Counted from the stretch's first letter, positions 1-11,631 are shown. The stretch: 64,000 nucleotides of DNA from Escarpia spicata (GCA_963995525.1 OZ023207.1:28626873-28690872), one strand, 5' to 3'. Program-made: numbers and translations. The notes: generated from the letters alone by a model not told the origin.

Positions 1-325
1 ATAAAAGATCACTAATAATTGGAGTCCAAATAAATAGGACTGTGTGACATCATCTGTGAGAAGGTAGACTTCATGAAAGATCACTAATAATTGGAGTCCA
101 AATAAATAGGACTGTGTGACATCATCTGTGAGAAGGTAGACTTCATGAAAGATCACTAATAATTGGAGTCCAAATAAATAGGACTGTGTGACATCATCTG
201 TGAGAAGGTAGACTTCATGAAAGATCACTAATAATTGGAGTCCAAATAAATAGGACTGTGTGACATCATCTGTGAGAAGGTAGACTTCATGAAAGATCAC
301 TAATAATTGGGGTCTAAATACATAG
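1..325. repeat. 72-bp tandem repeat
   Basis: Four full copies and a partial fifth of a 72-bp unit start at 7, 79, 151, 223 and 295, each beginning GATCACTAATAATTGGAG. The copies are almost identical until the last one decays after about 310. The array is cut by the left edge of the window, so its full length is unknown. From 326 to 420 I see no feature. Confidence 0.95.
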
Positions 326-420
326 ATAGGAAAGTTATTTTGACAGAGGTGTCTGATTACATAAGGTACATAGAGAGGTGAAACGACCCCACCTTTACGT
401 TGATTCTAACCTAGATATAG

Positions 421-2517
421 TGTCATTCTTCAGCATTGAGTGTTTGTACTATATTTAGTGAGGTCGACTGGTGTGCTTGGTTAGCAGTGTACCATGCAGT
501 ACGTCTACTGTCATTACAGCATTGAGTGTTTGTACTATGTTTGGTTAGGTCGACTGGTGTGCTTGGTTAGTAGTGTACCATGCAGTACGTCTACTGTGAT
601 TACAGCATTGAGTGTTTGTACTATGTTTGGTGAGGTAGACTGGTGTGCTTGGTTAGCAGTGTACCATGCAGTACGTCTACTGTGATTACAGCATTGAGTG
701 TTTGTACTATATTTGGTGAGGTCGACTGGTGTGCTTGGTTAGCGGTGTACCATGCAGTATGTCTACTGTCATTACAGCATTGAGTGATTGTACTATGTTT
801 GGTGAGGTCGACTGGTGTGCTTGGTTAGCAGTGTACCATGCAGTACGTCTACTGTCATTACATCATTGAGTGTTTGTATTATGTTTGGTGAGGTCGACTG
901 GTGTGCTTGGTTAGCAGTGTACCATGCAGTACGCCTACTGTGATTACAGCATTGAGTGATTGTACTATGTTTGGTGAGGTCGACTAGGTGCTTGGTTAGC
1001 AGTGTACCATGCAGTACGTCTACTGTCATTACAGCATTGAATGTTTGTACTATGTTTGGTGAGGTCGACTGGGTGCTTGGTTAGCAGTGTACCATGCAGT
1101 ACGTCTACTGTGATTACAGCATTGAGTGTTTGTACTATGTTTGGTGAGGTCGACTGGTGTGCTCGGTTAGCAGTGTACCATGCAGTACGTCTACTGTCAT
1201 TACAGCATTGAGTGTTTGTACTATGTTTGGTGAGGTCGACTGGTGTGCTTGGTTAGCAGTGTACCATGCAGTACGTCTACTGTCATTACATCATTGAGTG
1301 TTTGTACTATGTTTGGTGAGGTCGACTGGTGTGCTTGGTTAGCAGTGTACCATGCAGTACGCCTACTGTGATTACAGCATTGAGTGTTTGTACTATGTTT
1401 GGTGAGGTCGACTGGTGTGCTTGGTTAGCAGTGTACCATGCAGTACGTCTACTGTGATTACAGCATTGAGTGTTTGTACTATATTTGGTAAGGTCGACTG
1501 GTGTGCTTGGTTAGCAGTGTACCATGCAGTACGTCTACTGTCATTACAACATTGAGTGTTTGTACTATGTTTGGTGAGGTCGACTGGTGTGCTTGGTTAG
1601 CGGTGTACCATGCAGTACGTCTACTGTGATTACAGCATTGAGTGTTTGTACTATGTTTGGTGAGGTCGACTGGTGTGCTCGGTTAGCAGTGTACCATGCA
1701 GTACGTCTACTGTGATTACAGCATTGAGTGTTTGTACTATGTTTGGTGAGGTCGACTGGTGTGCTTTGTTAGCAGTGTACCATGCAGTACGTCTACTGTG
1801 ATTACAGCATTGAGTGTTTGTACTATGTTTGGTGAGGTCGACTGGTGTGCTTGGTTAGCAGTGTACCATGCAGTACGTCTACTGTGATTACAGCATTGAG
1901 TGTTTGTACTATATTTGGTGAGGTCGACTGGTGTGCTTGGTTTGCAGTGTACCATGCAGTACGTCTACTGTCATTACAGCATTGAGTGTTTGTACTATGT
2001 TTGGTGAGGTCGACTGGTGTGCTTGGTTAGCAGTGTACCATGCAGTACGACTACTGTCATTACAGCATTGAGTGTTTGTACTATGTTTGGTGAGGTCGAC
2101 TGGTGTGCTTGGTTAGCAGTGTACCATGCAGTACGACTACTGTCATTACAGCATTGAGTGTTTGTACTATGTTTGGTGAGGTCGACTGGTGTGCTTGGTT
2201 AGCAGTGTACCATGCAGTACTACTACTGTCATTACAGCATTGAGTGTTTGTACTATATTTGGTGAGGTCGACTGGTGTGCTTGGTTAGCAGTGTACCATG
2301 CAGTACATCTACTGTGATTACAGCATTGAGTGTTTGTACTATGTTTGGTGAGGTCGACTGGTGTGCTTGGTTAGCAGTGTACCATGCAGTACGACTACTG
2401 TCATTACAGCATTGAGTGTTTGTACTATGTTTGGTGAGGTCGACTGGTGTGCTTGGTTAGCAGTGTACCATGCAGTACATCTACTGTGATTACAGCATTG
2501 AGTGTTTGTACTATGTT
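421..2517. repeat. 86-bp satellite, block 1 (about 24 copies)
   Basis: An 86-bp unit containing GAGGTCGACTGGTGTGCTTG repeats head to tail about 24 times. Units differ by a few diagnostic bases, for example CAGTACGTCTACTG, CAGTACGACTAC and CAGTACATCTAC, and TATGTTTGG versus TATATTTGG. Because 86 is not a multiple of three, the short open frames across it have no coding meaning. The block ends exactly at the 5' end of a LINE insertion. Confidence 0.97.
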
Positions 2518-4162
2518 AGGGGGCAGAATCAGACTATTTAAGACAGTTAATTGTAACCCCAGAAATGGTAGCTAAGAAAATTAGGGCTATGAAGGATAAT
2601 AAATCACCTGGAGTAGATGGTATTCCACCCAAACTACTATTGGAAATCGTAGAACAAATTAGCATACCGCTTGCAACAGTTTTCAACTTGTCATTAGAAG
2701 AGGGAGTGGTTCCTTTAGAATGGAAAGAAGCAAATATTATACCGTTATTTAAAAAAGGTTCGAGAAACAAGTCAAATAATTATAGACCAGTTAGTTTAAC
2801 ATCGGTGATTTGTAAATTATTAGAAAGACTAATTAAAGATCACATGGTGGATTTTCTTGTTAAACATAACTTGATAAACCCATCTCAACATGGGTTTCTA
2901 AAAGCGAGGTCATGCTTAACAAATATGTTATGTTTTTTGGAAGATATCACTAAGTGGGTAGATGATGGATCACCAGTAGGTATTATCTACCTAGATTTTC
3001 AAAAAGCTTTCGACAAAGTGCCACACCAAAGATTACTGCTTAAACTAAAGGCCCATGGCATAGGAAAAGGTATAATTAACTGGATAGAAAAATGGCTGAT
3101 TGACAGAAGACAACGGGTGGTTGTTGATGGAGAGGCTTCAAACTGGAAATCAGTTTTGAGTGGGGTTCCACAGGGATCAGTACTGGGACCTATATTATTC
3201 TTAATATATATAAACGATTTGGACGATGATATAGCTAGCAAGGTGTTGAAATTTGCAGATGATACAAAAGTGTTTAGAAGGATTAAAAGTGATGGAGATA
3301 GACAGCATTTACAAGATGATCTTGACAGGTTGATCAAATGGTCTGAAAAGTGGCAAATGTTGTTCAATTTTGGGAAATGTAAATGTCTTCACACAGGACA
3401 TGGGAACGAATATGTAGAATATACAATGGGAGGAATTGTACTAAGTACTACTGTAAAGGAAAAAGACTTAGGGCTGACAATTAGTGCTGACATGAAGGTT
3501 TCAGAGCAGTGTGGAATTGCAGCTTCAAAAGGAAATCAAATCCTTGGATTGATTAGGCGAAATATAGCATATAAAGAAAAAGAACTAATAATACCACTGT
3601 ACAAAACAATAGTTAGGCCTCATTTAGAATATTGTATACAAGCGTAGAGGCCATACCGCAAGAAGGACATAGATATGCTAGAAAGAGTACAGAGGAGAGC
3701 GACTAAAATGATACCAAACCTGAGGGATCTTAGTTATGAAAAACGCCTAAAAGAATGTGGTTTAACAACACTAGAGACCAGGAGATTGAGAGGAGATCAG
3801 ATAGAAGTGTTTAAAATATTGAATGGTTATGACAATATTAATAGAAATATGTTTTTTTCAGTTAAGAAAGATACAAAGACTAGAGGACATGAAGTTACAT
3901 TAGTAAAGGAGCAGTGTAGATTAGACGTAAGAAAGTTCTCATTTTCACAAAGGACTGTGAATGAATGGAACAGATTATCTGATGATTGTGTGGGTGCTAG
4001 TAGTGTGAATATGTTTAAAAATAGAATCGACACATACCTCAGAAGGGCTGGATATATGTAGATAAAAGGGTTGGACTCTCGATAAGCCAAAGGGCTTCCT
4101 TGTCCACCTGCCATCTAGAGTTAATTCTCTGGATGGCAATCTTGTTAAATCTTGTTAAATCT
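2518..4162 (+). mobile_element. 5'-truncated CR1-type LINE, copy A, inside the satellite
   Basis: A LINE 3' half sits inside the 86-bp satellite. Its left end is a 5' truncation, matching the more complete relative at 53.6-56.6 kb from about 54985 onward. Its right end carries the short direct repeat CTTGTTAAAT twice, and CR1-clade elements usually end in such short 3' repeats rather than poly(A). The satellite reads ...CTATGTT before it and AGGTCGAC... after it, so about 5 bp of satellite (TGGTG) are missing and no target-site duplication is seen. The enclosed RT frame is broken by a stop at 3645. Confidence 0.9.
2565..4061 (+). pseudogene. CR1 ORF2 reverse transcriptase fragment, copy A
   Basis: Two open stretches in one reading frame (2565-3647 and 3675-4061) make up a non-LTR reverse transcriptase without its endonuclease. 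Visible RT blocks in order: SPGVDGIPPKLL, NYRPVSLTSV, YLDFQKAFDKVPH (first catalytic Asp), SGVPQGSVLGPILF, and KFADDTKVF (catalytic Asp pair). After these come the thumb and the conserved C-terminal tail EYCIQA, MLERVQRRATKMIP and TVNEWNRL. A TAG at 3645-3647 replaces the Trp codon that is intact in the copy at 56.1 kb. The same stop is in copy B, so it predates their duplication. Catalytic residues are otherwise intact. It cannot act autonomously. Confidence 0.92.
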
Positions 4163-5448
4163 AGGTCGACTGGTGTGCTTGGTTAGCAGTGTACCATGCA
4201 GTACATCTACTGTGATTACAGCATTGAGTGTTTGTACTATGTTTGGTGAGGTCGACTGGTGTGCTTTGGTTAGCAGTGTACCATGCAGTACGTCTACTGT
4301 CATTACAACATTGAGTGTTTGTACTATGTTTGGTGAGGTCGACTGGTGTGCTTGGTTAGCAGTGTACCATGCAGTACGTCTACTGTCATTACAGCATTGA
4401 GTGTTTGTACTATGTTTGGTGAGGTCGACTGGTGTGCTTGGTTAGCAGTGTACCATGCAGTACGTCTACTGTGATTACAGCATTGAGTGTTTGTACTATG
4501 TTTGGTGAGGTCGACTGGTGTGCTTGGTTAGCAGTGTACCATGCAGTACGTCTACTGTGATTACAGCATTGAGTGTTTGTACTATGTTTGGTGAGGTCGA
4601 CTGGTGTGCTTGGTTAGCAGTGTACCATGCAGTACGTCTACTGTGATTACAGCATTGAGTGTTTGTACTATATTTGGTGAGGTCGACTGGTGTGCTTGGT
4701 TTGCAGTGTACCATGCAGTACGTCTACTGTGATTACAGCATTGAGTGTTTGTACTATGTTTGGTGAGGTCGACTGGTGTGCTTGGTTAGCAGTGTACCAT
4801 GCAGTACGTCTACTGTGATTACAGCATTGAGTGTTTGTACTATATTTGGTGAGGTCGACTGGTGTGCTTGGTTTGCAGTGTACCATGCAGTACGTCTACT
4901 GTGATTACAGCATTGAGTGTTTGTACTATGTTTGGTGAGGTCGACTGGTGTGCTTGGTTAGCAGTGTACCATGCAGTACGACTACTGTCATTACAGCATT
5001 GAGTGTTTGTACTATGTTTGGTGAGGTCGACTGGTGTGCTTGGTTAGCAGTGTACCATGCAGTACGACTACTGTCATTACAGCATTGAGTGTTTGTACTA
5101 TGTTTGGTGAGGTCGACTGGTGTGCTTGGTTAGCAGTGTACCATGCAGTACGACTACTGTCATTACAGCATTGAGTGTTTGTACTATATTTGGTGAGGTC
5201 GACTGGTGTGCTTGGTTAGCAGTGTACCATGCAGTACATCTACTGTGATTACAGCATTGAGTGTTTGTACTATGTTTGGTGAGGTCGACTGGTGTGCTTG
5301 GTTAGCAGTGTACCATGCAGTACGACTACTGTCATTACAGCATTGAGTGTTTGTACTATGTTTGGTGAGGTCGACTGGTGTGCTTGGTTAGCAGTGTACC
5401 ATGCAGTACATCTACTGTGATTACAGCATTGAGTGTTTGTACTATGTT
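4163..5448. repeat. 86-bp satellite, block 2 (about 15 copies)
   Basis: The same 86-bp satellite resumes directly after LINE copy A. The order of unit variants just before LINE copy B repeats the order before copy A at an offset of 2,931 bp (1737-1955 corresponds to 4668-4886). The block is therefore part of a higher-order unit that includes the LINE. The first unit after each LINE shares a rare GTGCTTTGGTT variant with an extra T. Confidence 0.95.
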
Positions 5449-6978
5449 AGGGGGCAGAATCAGACTATTTAAGACAGTTAATTGTAACCCCAGAAATGGT
5501 AGCTAAGAAAATTAGGGCTATGAAGGATAATAAATCACCTGGAGTGGATGGTATTCCACCCAAACTACTATTGGAAATCGTAGAACAAATTAGCATACCG
5601 CTTGCAACAGTTTTCAACTTGTCATTAGAAGAGGGAGTGGTTCCTTTAGAATGGAAAGAAGCAAACATTATACCGTTATTTAAAAAAGGTTCGAGAAACA
5701 AGTCAAATAATTATAGACCAGTTAGTTTAACATCGGTGATTTGTAAATTATTAGAAAGACTAATTAAAGATCACATGGTGGATTTTCTTGTTAAACATAA
5801 CTTGATAAACCCATCTCAACATGGGTTTCTAAAAGCGAGGTCATGCTTAACAAATATGTTATGTTTTTTGGAAGATATCACTAAGTGGGTAGATGATGGA
5901 TCACCAGTAGATATTATCTACCTAGATTTTCAAAAAGCTTTCGACAAAGTGCCACACCAAAGATTACTGCTTAAACTAAAGGCCCATGGCATAGGAAAAG
6001 GTATAATTAACTGGATAGAAAAATGGCTGATTGACAGAAGACAACGGGTAGTTGCAAGGTGTTGAAATTTGCAGATGATACAAAAGTGTTTAGAAGGATT
6101 AAAAGTGATGGAGATAGACAGCATTTACAAGATGATCTTGACAGGTTGATCAAATGGTCTGAAAAGTGGCAAATGTTGTTCAATTTTGGGAAATGTAAAT
6201 GTCTTCACACAGGACATGGGAACGAATATGTAGAATATACAATGGGAGGAATTGTACTAAGTACTACTGTAAAGGAAAAAGACTTAGGGCTGACAATTAG
6301 TGCTGACATGAAGGTTTCAGAGCAGTGTGGAATTGCAGCTTCAAAAGGAAATCAAATCCTTGGATTGATTAGGCGAAATATAGCATATAAAGAAAAAGAA
6401 CTAATAATACCACTGTACAAAACAATAGTTAGGCCTCATTTAGAATATTGTATACAAGCGTAGAGGCCATACCGCAAGAAGGACATAGATATGCTAGAAA
6501 GAGTACAGAGGAGAGCGACTAAAATGATACCAAACCTGAGGGATCTTAGTTATGAAAAACGCCTAAAAGAATGTGGTTTAACAACACTAGAGACCAGGAG
6601 ATTGAGAGGAGATCAGATAGAAGTGTTTAAAATATTGAATGGTTATGACAATATTAATAGAAATATGTTTTTTTCAGTTAAGAAAGATACAAAGACTAGA
6701 GGACATGAAGTTACATTAGTAAAGGAGCAGTGTAGATTAGACGTAAGAAAGTTCTCATTTTCACAAAGGACTGTGAATGAATGGAACAGATTATCTGATG
6801 ATTGTGTGGGTGCTAGTAGTGTGAATATGTTTAAAAATAGAATCGACACATACCTCAGAAGGGCTGGATATATGTAGATAAAAGGGTTGGACTCTCGATA
6901 AGCCAAAGGGCTTCCTTGTCCACCTGCCATCTAGAGTTAATTCTCTGGATGGCAATCTTGTTAAATCTTGTTAAATCT
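5449..6978 (+). mobile_element. 5'-truncated CR1-type LINE, copy B (duplicate of copy A)
   Basis: This copy has the same 5' truncation point, the same internal stop, the same CTTGTTAAAT-repeat 3' end and the same satellite junctions as copy A, so it arose by duplication of the locus and not by a second retrotransposition. Only a handful of substitutions separate the two, which suggests a recent event. Copy B lacks 115 bp present at 3124-3238 of copy A. Confidence 0.93.
5496..6877 (+). pseudogene. CR1 reverse transcriptase fragment, copy B, with internal deletion
   Basis: The reading frame matches copy A up to the sequence encoding DRRQRVV near 6055. A 115-bp deletion then removes the SGVPQGSVLGP block and shifts the frame. 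The frame resumes at 6059 with KFADDTKVF, runs to the shared TAG at 6461-6463, and the C-terminal tail continues at 6491-6877. Loss of a core RT block makes this copy dead beyond the shared nonsense codon. Confidence 0.92.
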
Positions 6979-7469
6979 AGGTCGACTGGTGTGCTTGGTT
7001 AGCAGTGTACCATGCAGTACATCTACTGTGATTACAGCATTGAGTGTTTGTACTATGTTTGGTGAGGTCGACTGGTGTGCTTTGGTTAGCAGTGTACCAT
7101 GCAGTACGTCTACTGTCATTACAGCATTGAGTGTTTGTACTATGTTTGGTGAGGTCGACTGGTGTGCTTGGTTAGCAGTGTACCATGCAGTACGTCTACT
7201 GTGATTACAGCATTGAGTGTTTGTACTATGTTTGGTGAGGTCGACTGGTGTGCTTGGTTAGCAGTGTACCATGCAGTACGTCTACTGTGATTACAGCATT
7301 GAGTGTTTGTACTATGTTTGGTGAGGTCGACTGGTGTGCTTGGTTAGCAGTGTACCATGCAGTATGCCTACTGTCATTACAGCATTGAGTGTTTGTACTA
7401 TGTTTGGTGAGGTCGACTGGTGTGCTTGGTTAGCAGTGTACCATGCAGTACGACTACTGTGATTACAGT
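6979..7469. repeat. 86-bp satellite, block 3 (about 5.7 copies)
   Basis: This is the final run of the 86-bp satellite after LINE copy B. It begins with the same extra-T unit that follows copy A, and it ends at the sequence GACTACTGTGATTACAGTAG, where unique DNA starts. Confidence 0.95.
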
Positions 7470-8030
7470 AGTAATGCCATTGTTTTCTATATCTCTTACA
7501 GGAATACTGCTATAATGGTTGTATGTGCCAATATGTGGGCTCTATGAACATGAGGTACAACAGACTAGTATAAGCACAGTAACAGGTGTGCGGTTGGGTT
7601 GTAGACCCACATATCTGTCTTAAACATATCCCATTTTAATAAACAACATTTTTTAGGGTATCCAAAAACATACCGTGTCCAAATGCATACATACGCTACG
7701 GCCCTCACCTTAAGTTTGAGCACGTGACTGTGTATGACGTCAGGCTCAGCGAACAGAACAGTCTCTGGCTTCTTGAACCGTCCAGACACCGTCAGAGCAG
7801 ACCGCACTCCGTTCTGTGTTGCGCTGCCGCCTAGTGGGCGTGACCTCACCGACAATCTTGCCATCTGGGCCTTGACCTTTGAACTGGTCATGTCCTTGGG
7901 AACTTGGAGAGCTTCGCTGTGGAAGTGTGCTATGGACTAGAGATAGGCCACGCACAGGTTCACCCGAACCATCTCCAGGTTGACATCAACTGAAACGAAT
8001 CATTACATCAGCATGTCGCAAGGTAAATAG
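7470..8030. other. Unique stretch with CRE-like motif, no gene recognised
   Basis: No coding region is convincing here. The interval 7690-7870 is CpG-richer than its surroundings and holds a palindromic E-box CACGTG (near 7721) and a full CRE palindrome TGACGTCA (near 7736). Those would fit a promoter, but no first exon can be pointed to. Open frames on both strands (about 100 codons at most) have no recognisable domain. Confidence 0.3.
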
Positions 8031-8345
8031 GTCAGTTCTTATACAGCACAATATAAAGTCCTTAGGACTGTTCAAAACCTTTACTCATTGGCACACCTGT
8101 TCAATTGAATACCATCTTGACTTCTCTGGGAAGTCATGCAGCAATTAATGTGCGAAGACTATTCGTACACAAATATCCACCACTGTCTATAGCCAGGTAC
8201 TCGTTCATGCAGCTGAGTGAACTGGAGCAACGTACAGAGAATGAAGTTGTCCAAGATTCCAAATGGCAGCACAAGCTGTGAACCCGGGTTCTCTCGATTG
8301 AGAGTGCGATGTTCTACCCACTGCACCACTGCGCTCCACAGAGCT
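8030..8345 (-). mobile_element. tRNA-derived SINE, family 1, copy 1
   Basis: On the minus strand the sequence begins with a tRNA-like head: an A-box-like TGGTGCAGTGGG (plus 8317-8328) and a weak B box near 8274-8284. A body containing CAGTGGTGGATATTTGTGTACGAATAG follows in part, and the end is GTGCTGTATAAG. The body and tail match the plus-strand SINE at 58441-58745. The B box is degraded, so this copy is probably old. Confidence 0.75.
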
Positions 8346-8482
8346 ACACCAGGTGGCAGCATTTTTAGTCATTCCCTTTTTTAAGTGGAAACCATATTTT
8401 TAAGATAACTATTTTACAACCATGAGCTGATTAAAATTACTGCCAGATAACTATCTCGCTAACTAAACTCTTTTTCCCTACT

Positions 8483-8718
8483 ACGACTTTTCACGTAGTT
8501 ACCCTTGCTATACCAACTATGACTTTTCACGTAGTTACCCTTGCTATACCAACTACGACTTTTCACATAGCTACCCTTGCTATACCAACTACGACTTTTC
8601 ACGTAGTTACCCTTGCTATACCAACTACGACTTTTCACGTAGTTACCCTTGCTATACCAACTACGACTTTTCACGTAGTTACCCATGCTATACCAACTAT
8701 GACTTTTCACGTAGTTGT
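8483..8718. repeat. 36-bp minisatellite with an internal inverted repeat
   Basis: About 6.5 copies of a 36-bp unit (GACTTTTCACGTAGTTACCC followed by TTGCTATACCAACTAC). Each unit contains the inverted repeat CTACG-ACTTTTCA-CGTAG, which could form a 5-bp stem with an 8-base loop. As 36 is divisible by three, both strands show long open frames with 12-residue repeats; I regard these as by-products. Confidence 0.93.
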
Positions 8719-8729
8719 GTAGGCCTATC

Positions 8730-9415
8730 GAATTACCTCAAGAAACCGTGCATATATTCCTATGACATCACAAGATGTGTGTACGTGTACTTGGCCGGGA
8801 CACTTCCGTTTTGTATACACTTGTCAGTTGTAAGTTTTGATGGTGATTTTGAGCGTTTTACATGAATAAATACATTGCTAAGTTTCACTGTTGTTCAAAG
8901 CGGCTGACACCATTGATGCTGTGCACGGTGGCAGTGGTGTTCCTGCATTATGTCATGATTCCGACAATGTTTTGGACAGTAATTCAGCGATTGTTTTCAC
9001 TCAATCAATGCCAAGCAGAAGTGGTAACGATGTTTATGACAGCATCAACTTGAATACTCAAGAGTCCACTGGTGGCAGTTATTTTGATGGTTTTCATGGA
9101 TGGATGGTCAATGTTTTCGTGGTTAGAAACGTTTGCGATTTTTTTTCTCAATGCTGGTCAAAAGCTGATACGTGAGTTTGGTTTACACAATTACATTTTG
9201 TACCAGTGGAATCAGGACTTAATTCCGAAGATTTAAATAACTGTTACTTGCAATCAAAAAGTATTAATAATTGTCATAATGGCACCTGAAGTTGACTGTG
9301 TCTGTAATTCTTTTAAGTTTGTATCAACTCAAACATATATAAAACAATTGTACTATAAAGTTAAGATATACCTACACTTATAAAAGTTATGTTGTTACAA
9401 TGTTGACATTGTTAA
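8730..9415. other. Interval without a recognised gene
   Basis: A 94-codon plus-strand frame (8891-9175) ends just after a splice-donor-like ACGTGAGTTT near 9170. Its product has no recognisable domain. It could be an exon or a decayed 5' part of the LINE whose 3' half starts near 9420. I cannot decide from sequence alone. Confidence 0.25.
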
Positions 9416-9419
9416 CGTA

Positions 9420-10295
9420 TCAGATATCCTATTTCCTATTATATTTGCTGATGATACAAATGTTTTTGTCAATGTTAACAGTCTTAGTGAGCTAGAAACT
9501 GTGATGAATCATGAACTGCAAAAATTAGTTATTTGGTTAAAGAGTAATAAACTCTCTTTAAATATCAGTAAAACACATTTTATTGTCTTCAAATCATTAA
9601 ATAAAAAGGTATCCAATCCAATTGCCATCCTTATTGATGGACTACAAATTACTCAAGTAGAAAACACAAAATTCTTAGGAATTTTAATCGATGCTAATTT
9701 GTCCTGGACTTTTTATATACAGTATATAAAATCTAAAATAGCCAAAGCCGTTGGAATTATAAGTAAAGCTAGAAAAACCCTGAGTAGATCATCCCTTGTA
9801 ACATTATACTATACATTTTTATATCCATATCTAACGTATTGTGTTGAAATGTGGGGAGGAGCATATAATACCCATCTTAGTTCTTTATTCAAATTACAAA
9901 AGTATGCAATTCGGTTAATTATGTCAGCTTCATACAGAGCGCACACAGACCAACTCTTCCAGAAGCTGTCTATTTTACCAATAAGAAAAATCTACGAATA
10001 CACGGTTGTGCTGTTTATGTACAAAATCGTTCAGAATATGTTTCCGTCAGTTATGACAAGGATGTTCATTAGAAATAACGAACTACACGAACACAGGACA
10101 TGCAACGCAGAATTACTACATGTGCCGATTTCAAAAAGTAATGTATTATATAAAACCATTAGATACCGAGGTGTTAAATTATGGAACTATATGGCGACAA
10201 CAGTGGATTGTAATTGCAATTATGCATTAGCAACGTTTCAACATCAACTTAAGAATTTTTTGCTAGTAAATAATATTAATGACATATATAAATAG
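9420..10295 (+). pseudogene. LINE ORF2 C-terminal half (RT palm end, thumb, tail)
   Basis: An uninterrupted frame of about 290 codons begins at the catalytic block IIFADDTNVF (codons at 9438-9467). It continues through LSLNISKTHFIVF, NTKFLGILIDANLSW, a thumb region (LYYTFLYPYLTYCVEMWG) and a tail ending KNFLLVNNINDIY. The layout is that of jockey-superfamily/CR1-like ORF2 proteins. The endonuclease and the first RT blocks are missing through 5' truncation. The lack of stops suggests a fairly young insertion. Confidence 0.88.
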
Positions 10296-10560
10296 CATTC
10301 TTCGTTGCTATTTTACATGAAGTATTCATGAAAATAGTACTGTTGTGATTCCTGTTTCTGTATTTTCTTCTTCTTCAATCACACAAATTGTTATCTTGCA
10401 CCATGGAATTTAATTATGTATCACATGTATTGTGAGGGCTAATCAGCCACTCGTGGCTTTATACCCTCATTACAGAAACCATGGCAATCTATCTATTGAT
10501 TGGAATGTATCACAGTTTCTGTAATAAACCATTATTATTATTATATTATTATTATTATTA
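9420..10560 (+). mobile_element. 5'-truncated non-LTR retrotransposon with 3' hairpin and (ATT)n tail
   Basis: The element starts inside the RT domain and ends in a (TTA/ATT)n tract at about 10526-10560. Its 3' UTR carries an inverted repeat TGAGGG (10433-10438)...CCCTCA (10464-10469) enclosing a second stem AGCCAC-TC-GTGGCT. This is the sort of 3' stem-loop that LINE reverse transcriptases recognise. The body is an intact frame (next entry). Confidence 0.85.
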
Positions 10561-10569
10561 CAAAGATAG

Positions 10570-11340
10570 TTTTATTAGCTTTCATTTGATATATAGTTTT
10601 TTGGCACTTGCTGATGAATAAAGTATAACAAATACAAAATGAACGTAGTCCACGCAGACAAAAACATGACATCAGTACAAAAGAAAATTTGCTTGGGAAC
10701 TAGGAGTTTTCTTTGGGACAGGCCTCTGAGAATGTGATATCAAAAGTTGAGTGATGTCACAACATATCTTACCTGCACGTTAAGTTGTCACTGAAGACTG
10801 AATTACACAACTTTTATACCCAGCACCACAATTGGTCGTGGCTCCTACCTTTCAACCCTACCCTCTCCTCTATCTGTCTTCCTTATTTGGTCATACATGA
10901 CCAGTTAAAGAACTATTGTACATGGCTGGTAAGAAAATATACATTTTTTGTATCATGTCTTAATACTTGGCCACGTTTGGCATTAGACACAGGAAATTTT
11001 AACACATGTGGAATTAAACAAACCACCCCTTTGTATAATTAAGTGTTATGACTGACTTGCTGCTGTACCTGTTGTTTGATATGTTTATTTGTTCGTTATC
11101 TTTATGCAGGTTGGTCTTCAATAATATGAATATGCTATAAAATACTACATAGGAAAGTTACCTTACACTAGATATGTACAACAGAATGAATGAGTACAAA
11201 CCACTCACTGTATCAGTTGTTTCCGGCATCTTGTTTGTACTTGATGTGGAACATAGGTGGCGCTGTGTCATGTTTACTTCGTAAGTAGTTACTCGATTGA
11301 ATCAGCCTGCAAAATGTATGCACTGGAATGAATGACATGA
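10570..11340. other. Interval without a recognised gene
   Basis: AT-rich sequence. An 85-codon plus frame at 10785-11042 has no recognisable domain. I see no repeat structure or RNA gene. Confidence 0.3.
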
Positions 11341-11349
11341 TAATAATAG

Positions 11350-11355
11350 TTTATT
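11350..11355 (-). terminator. Candidate poly(A) signal AATAAA
   Basis: On the minus strand AATAAA lies about 275 bases downstream of the stop codon of the candidate terminal exon at 11632-11892. Its position would fit the end of that transcript. The region is AT-rich, so a chance match is possible. Confidence 0.4.
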
Positions 11356-11631
11356 TATTAAGTATTAAATCCTGCTTAGTGGACTGATACTCTGTACAAT
11401 AAAGTAAATGTATAATTAAAATACACAAATAACTAAAGCATTAAATAAATATATATATAAAAACGAATTTAAATAAACACTGTTTAGACATACTATACAA
11501 AATATGAAATTACAAACAATAAAAAAAAATATTATTTAACATTTATAATAAAAAGGGTATAAAAACATGACGTTTCTTCATTTCATTATTAATCATGACG
11601 TATCCATGGTAATTACTGAGATAACATTAGA

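Noticed and set aside
421..2517. CRISPR-like array of regular repeats
   Set aside because: The 86-bp units are contiguous and nearly identical over their whole length, with no unique spacers. The context is eukaryotic.
7497..7570. Possible small exon after TCTCTTACAG reading EYCYNGCMCQYVG
   Set aside because: An acceptor-like site plus 22 codons with a few cysteines is too little. No matching upstream exon or domain pattern was found.
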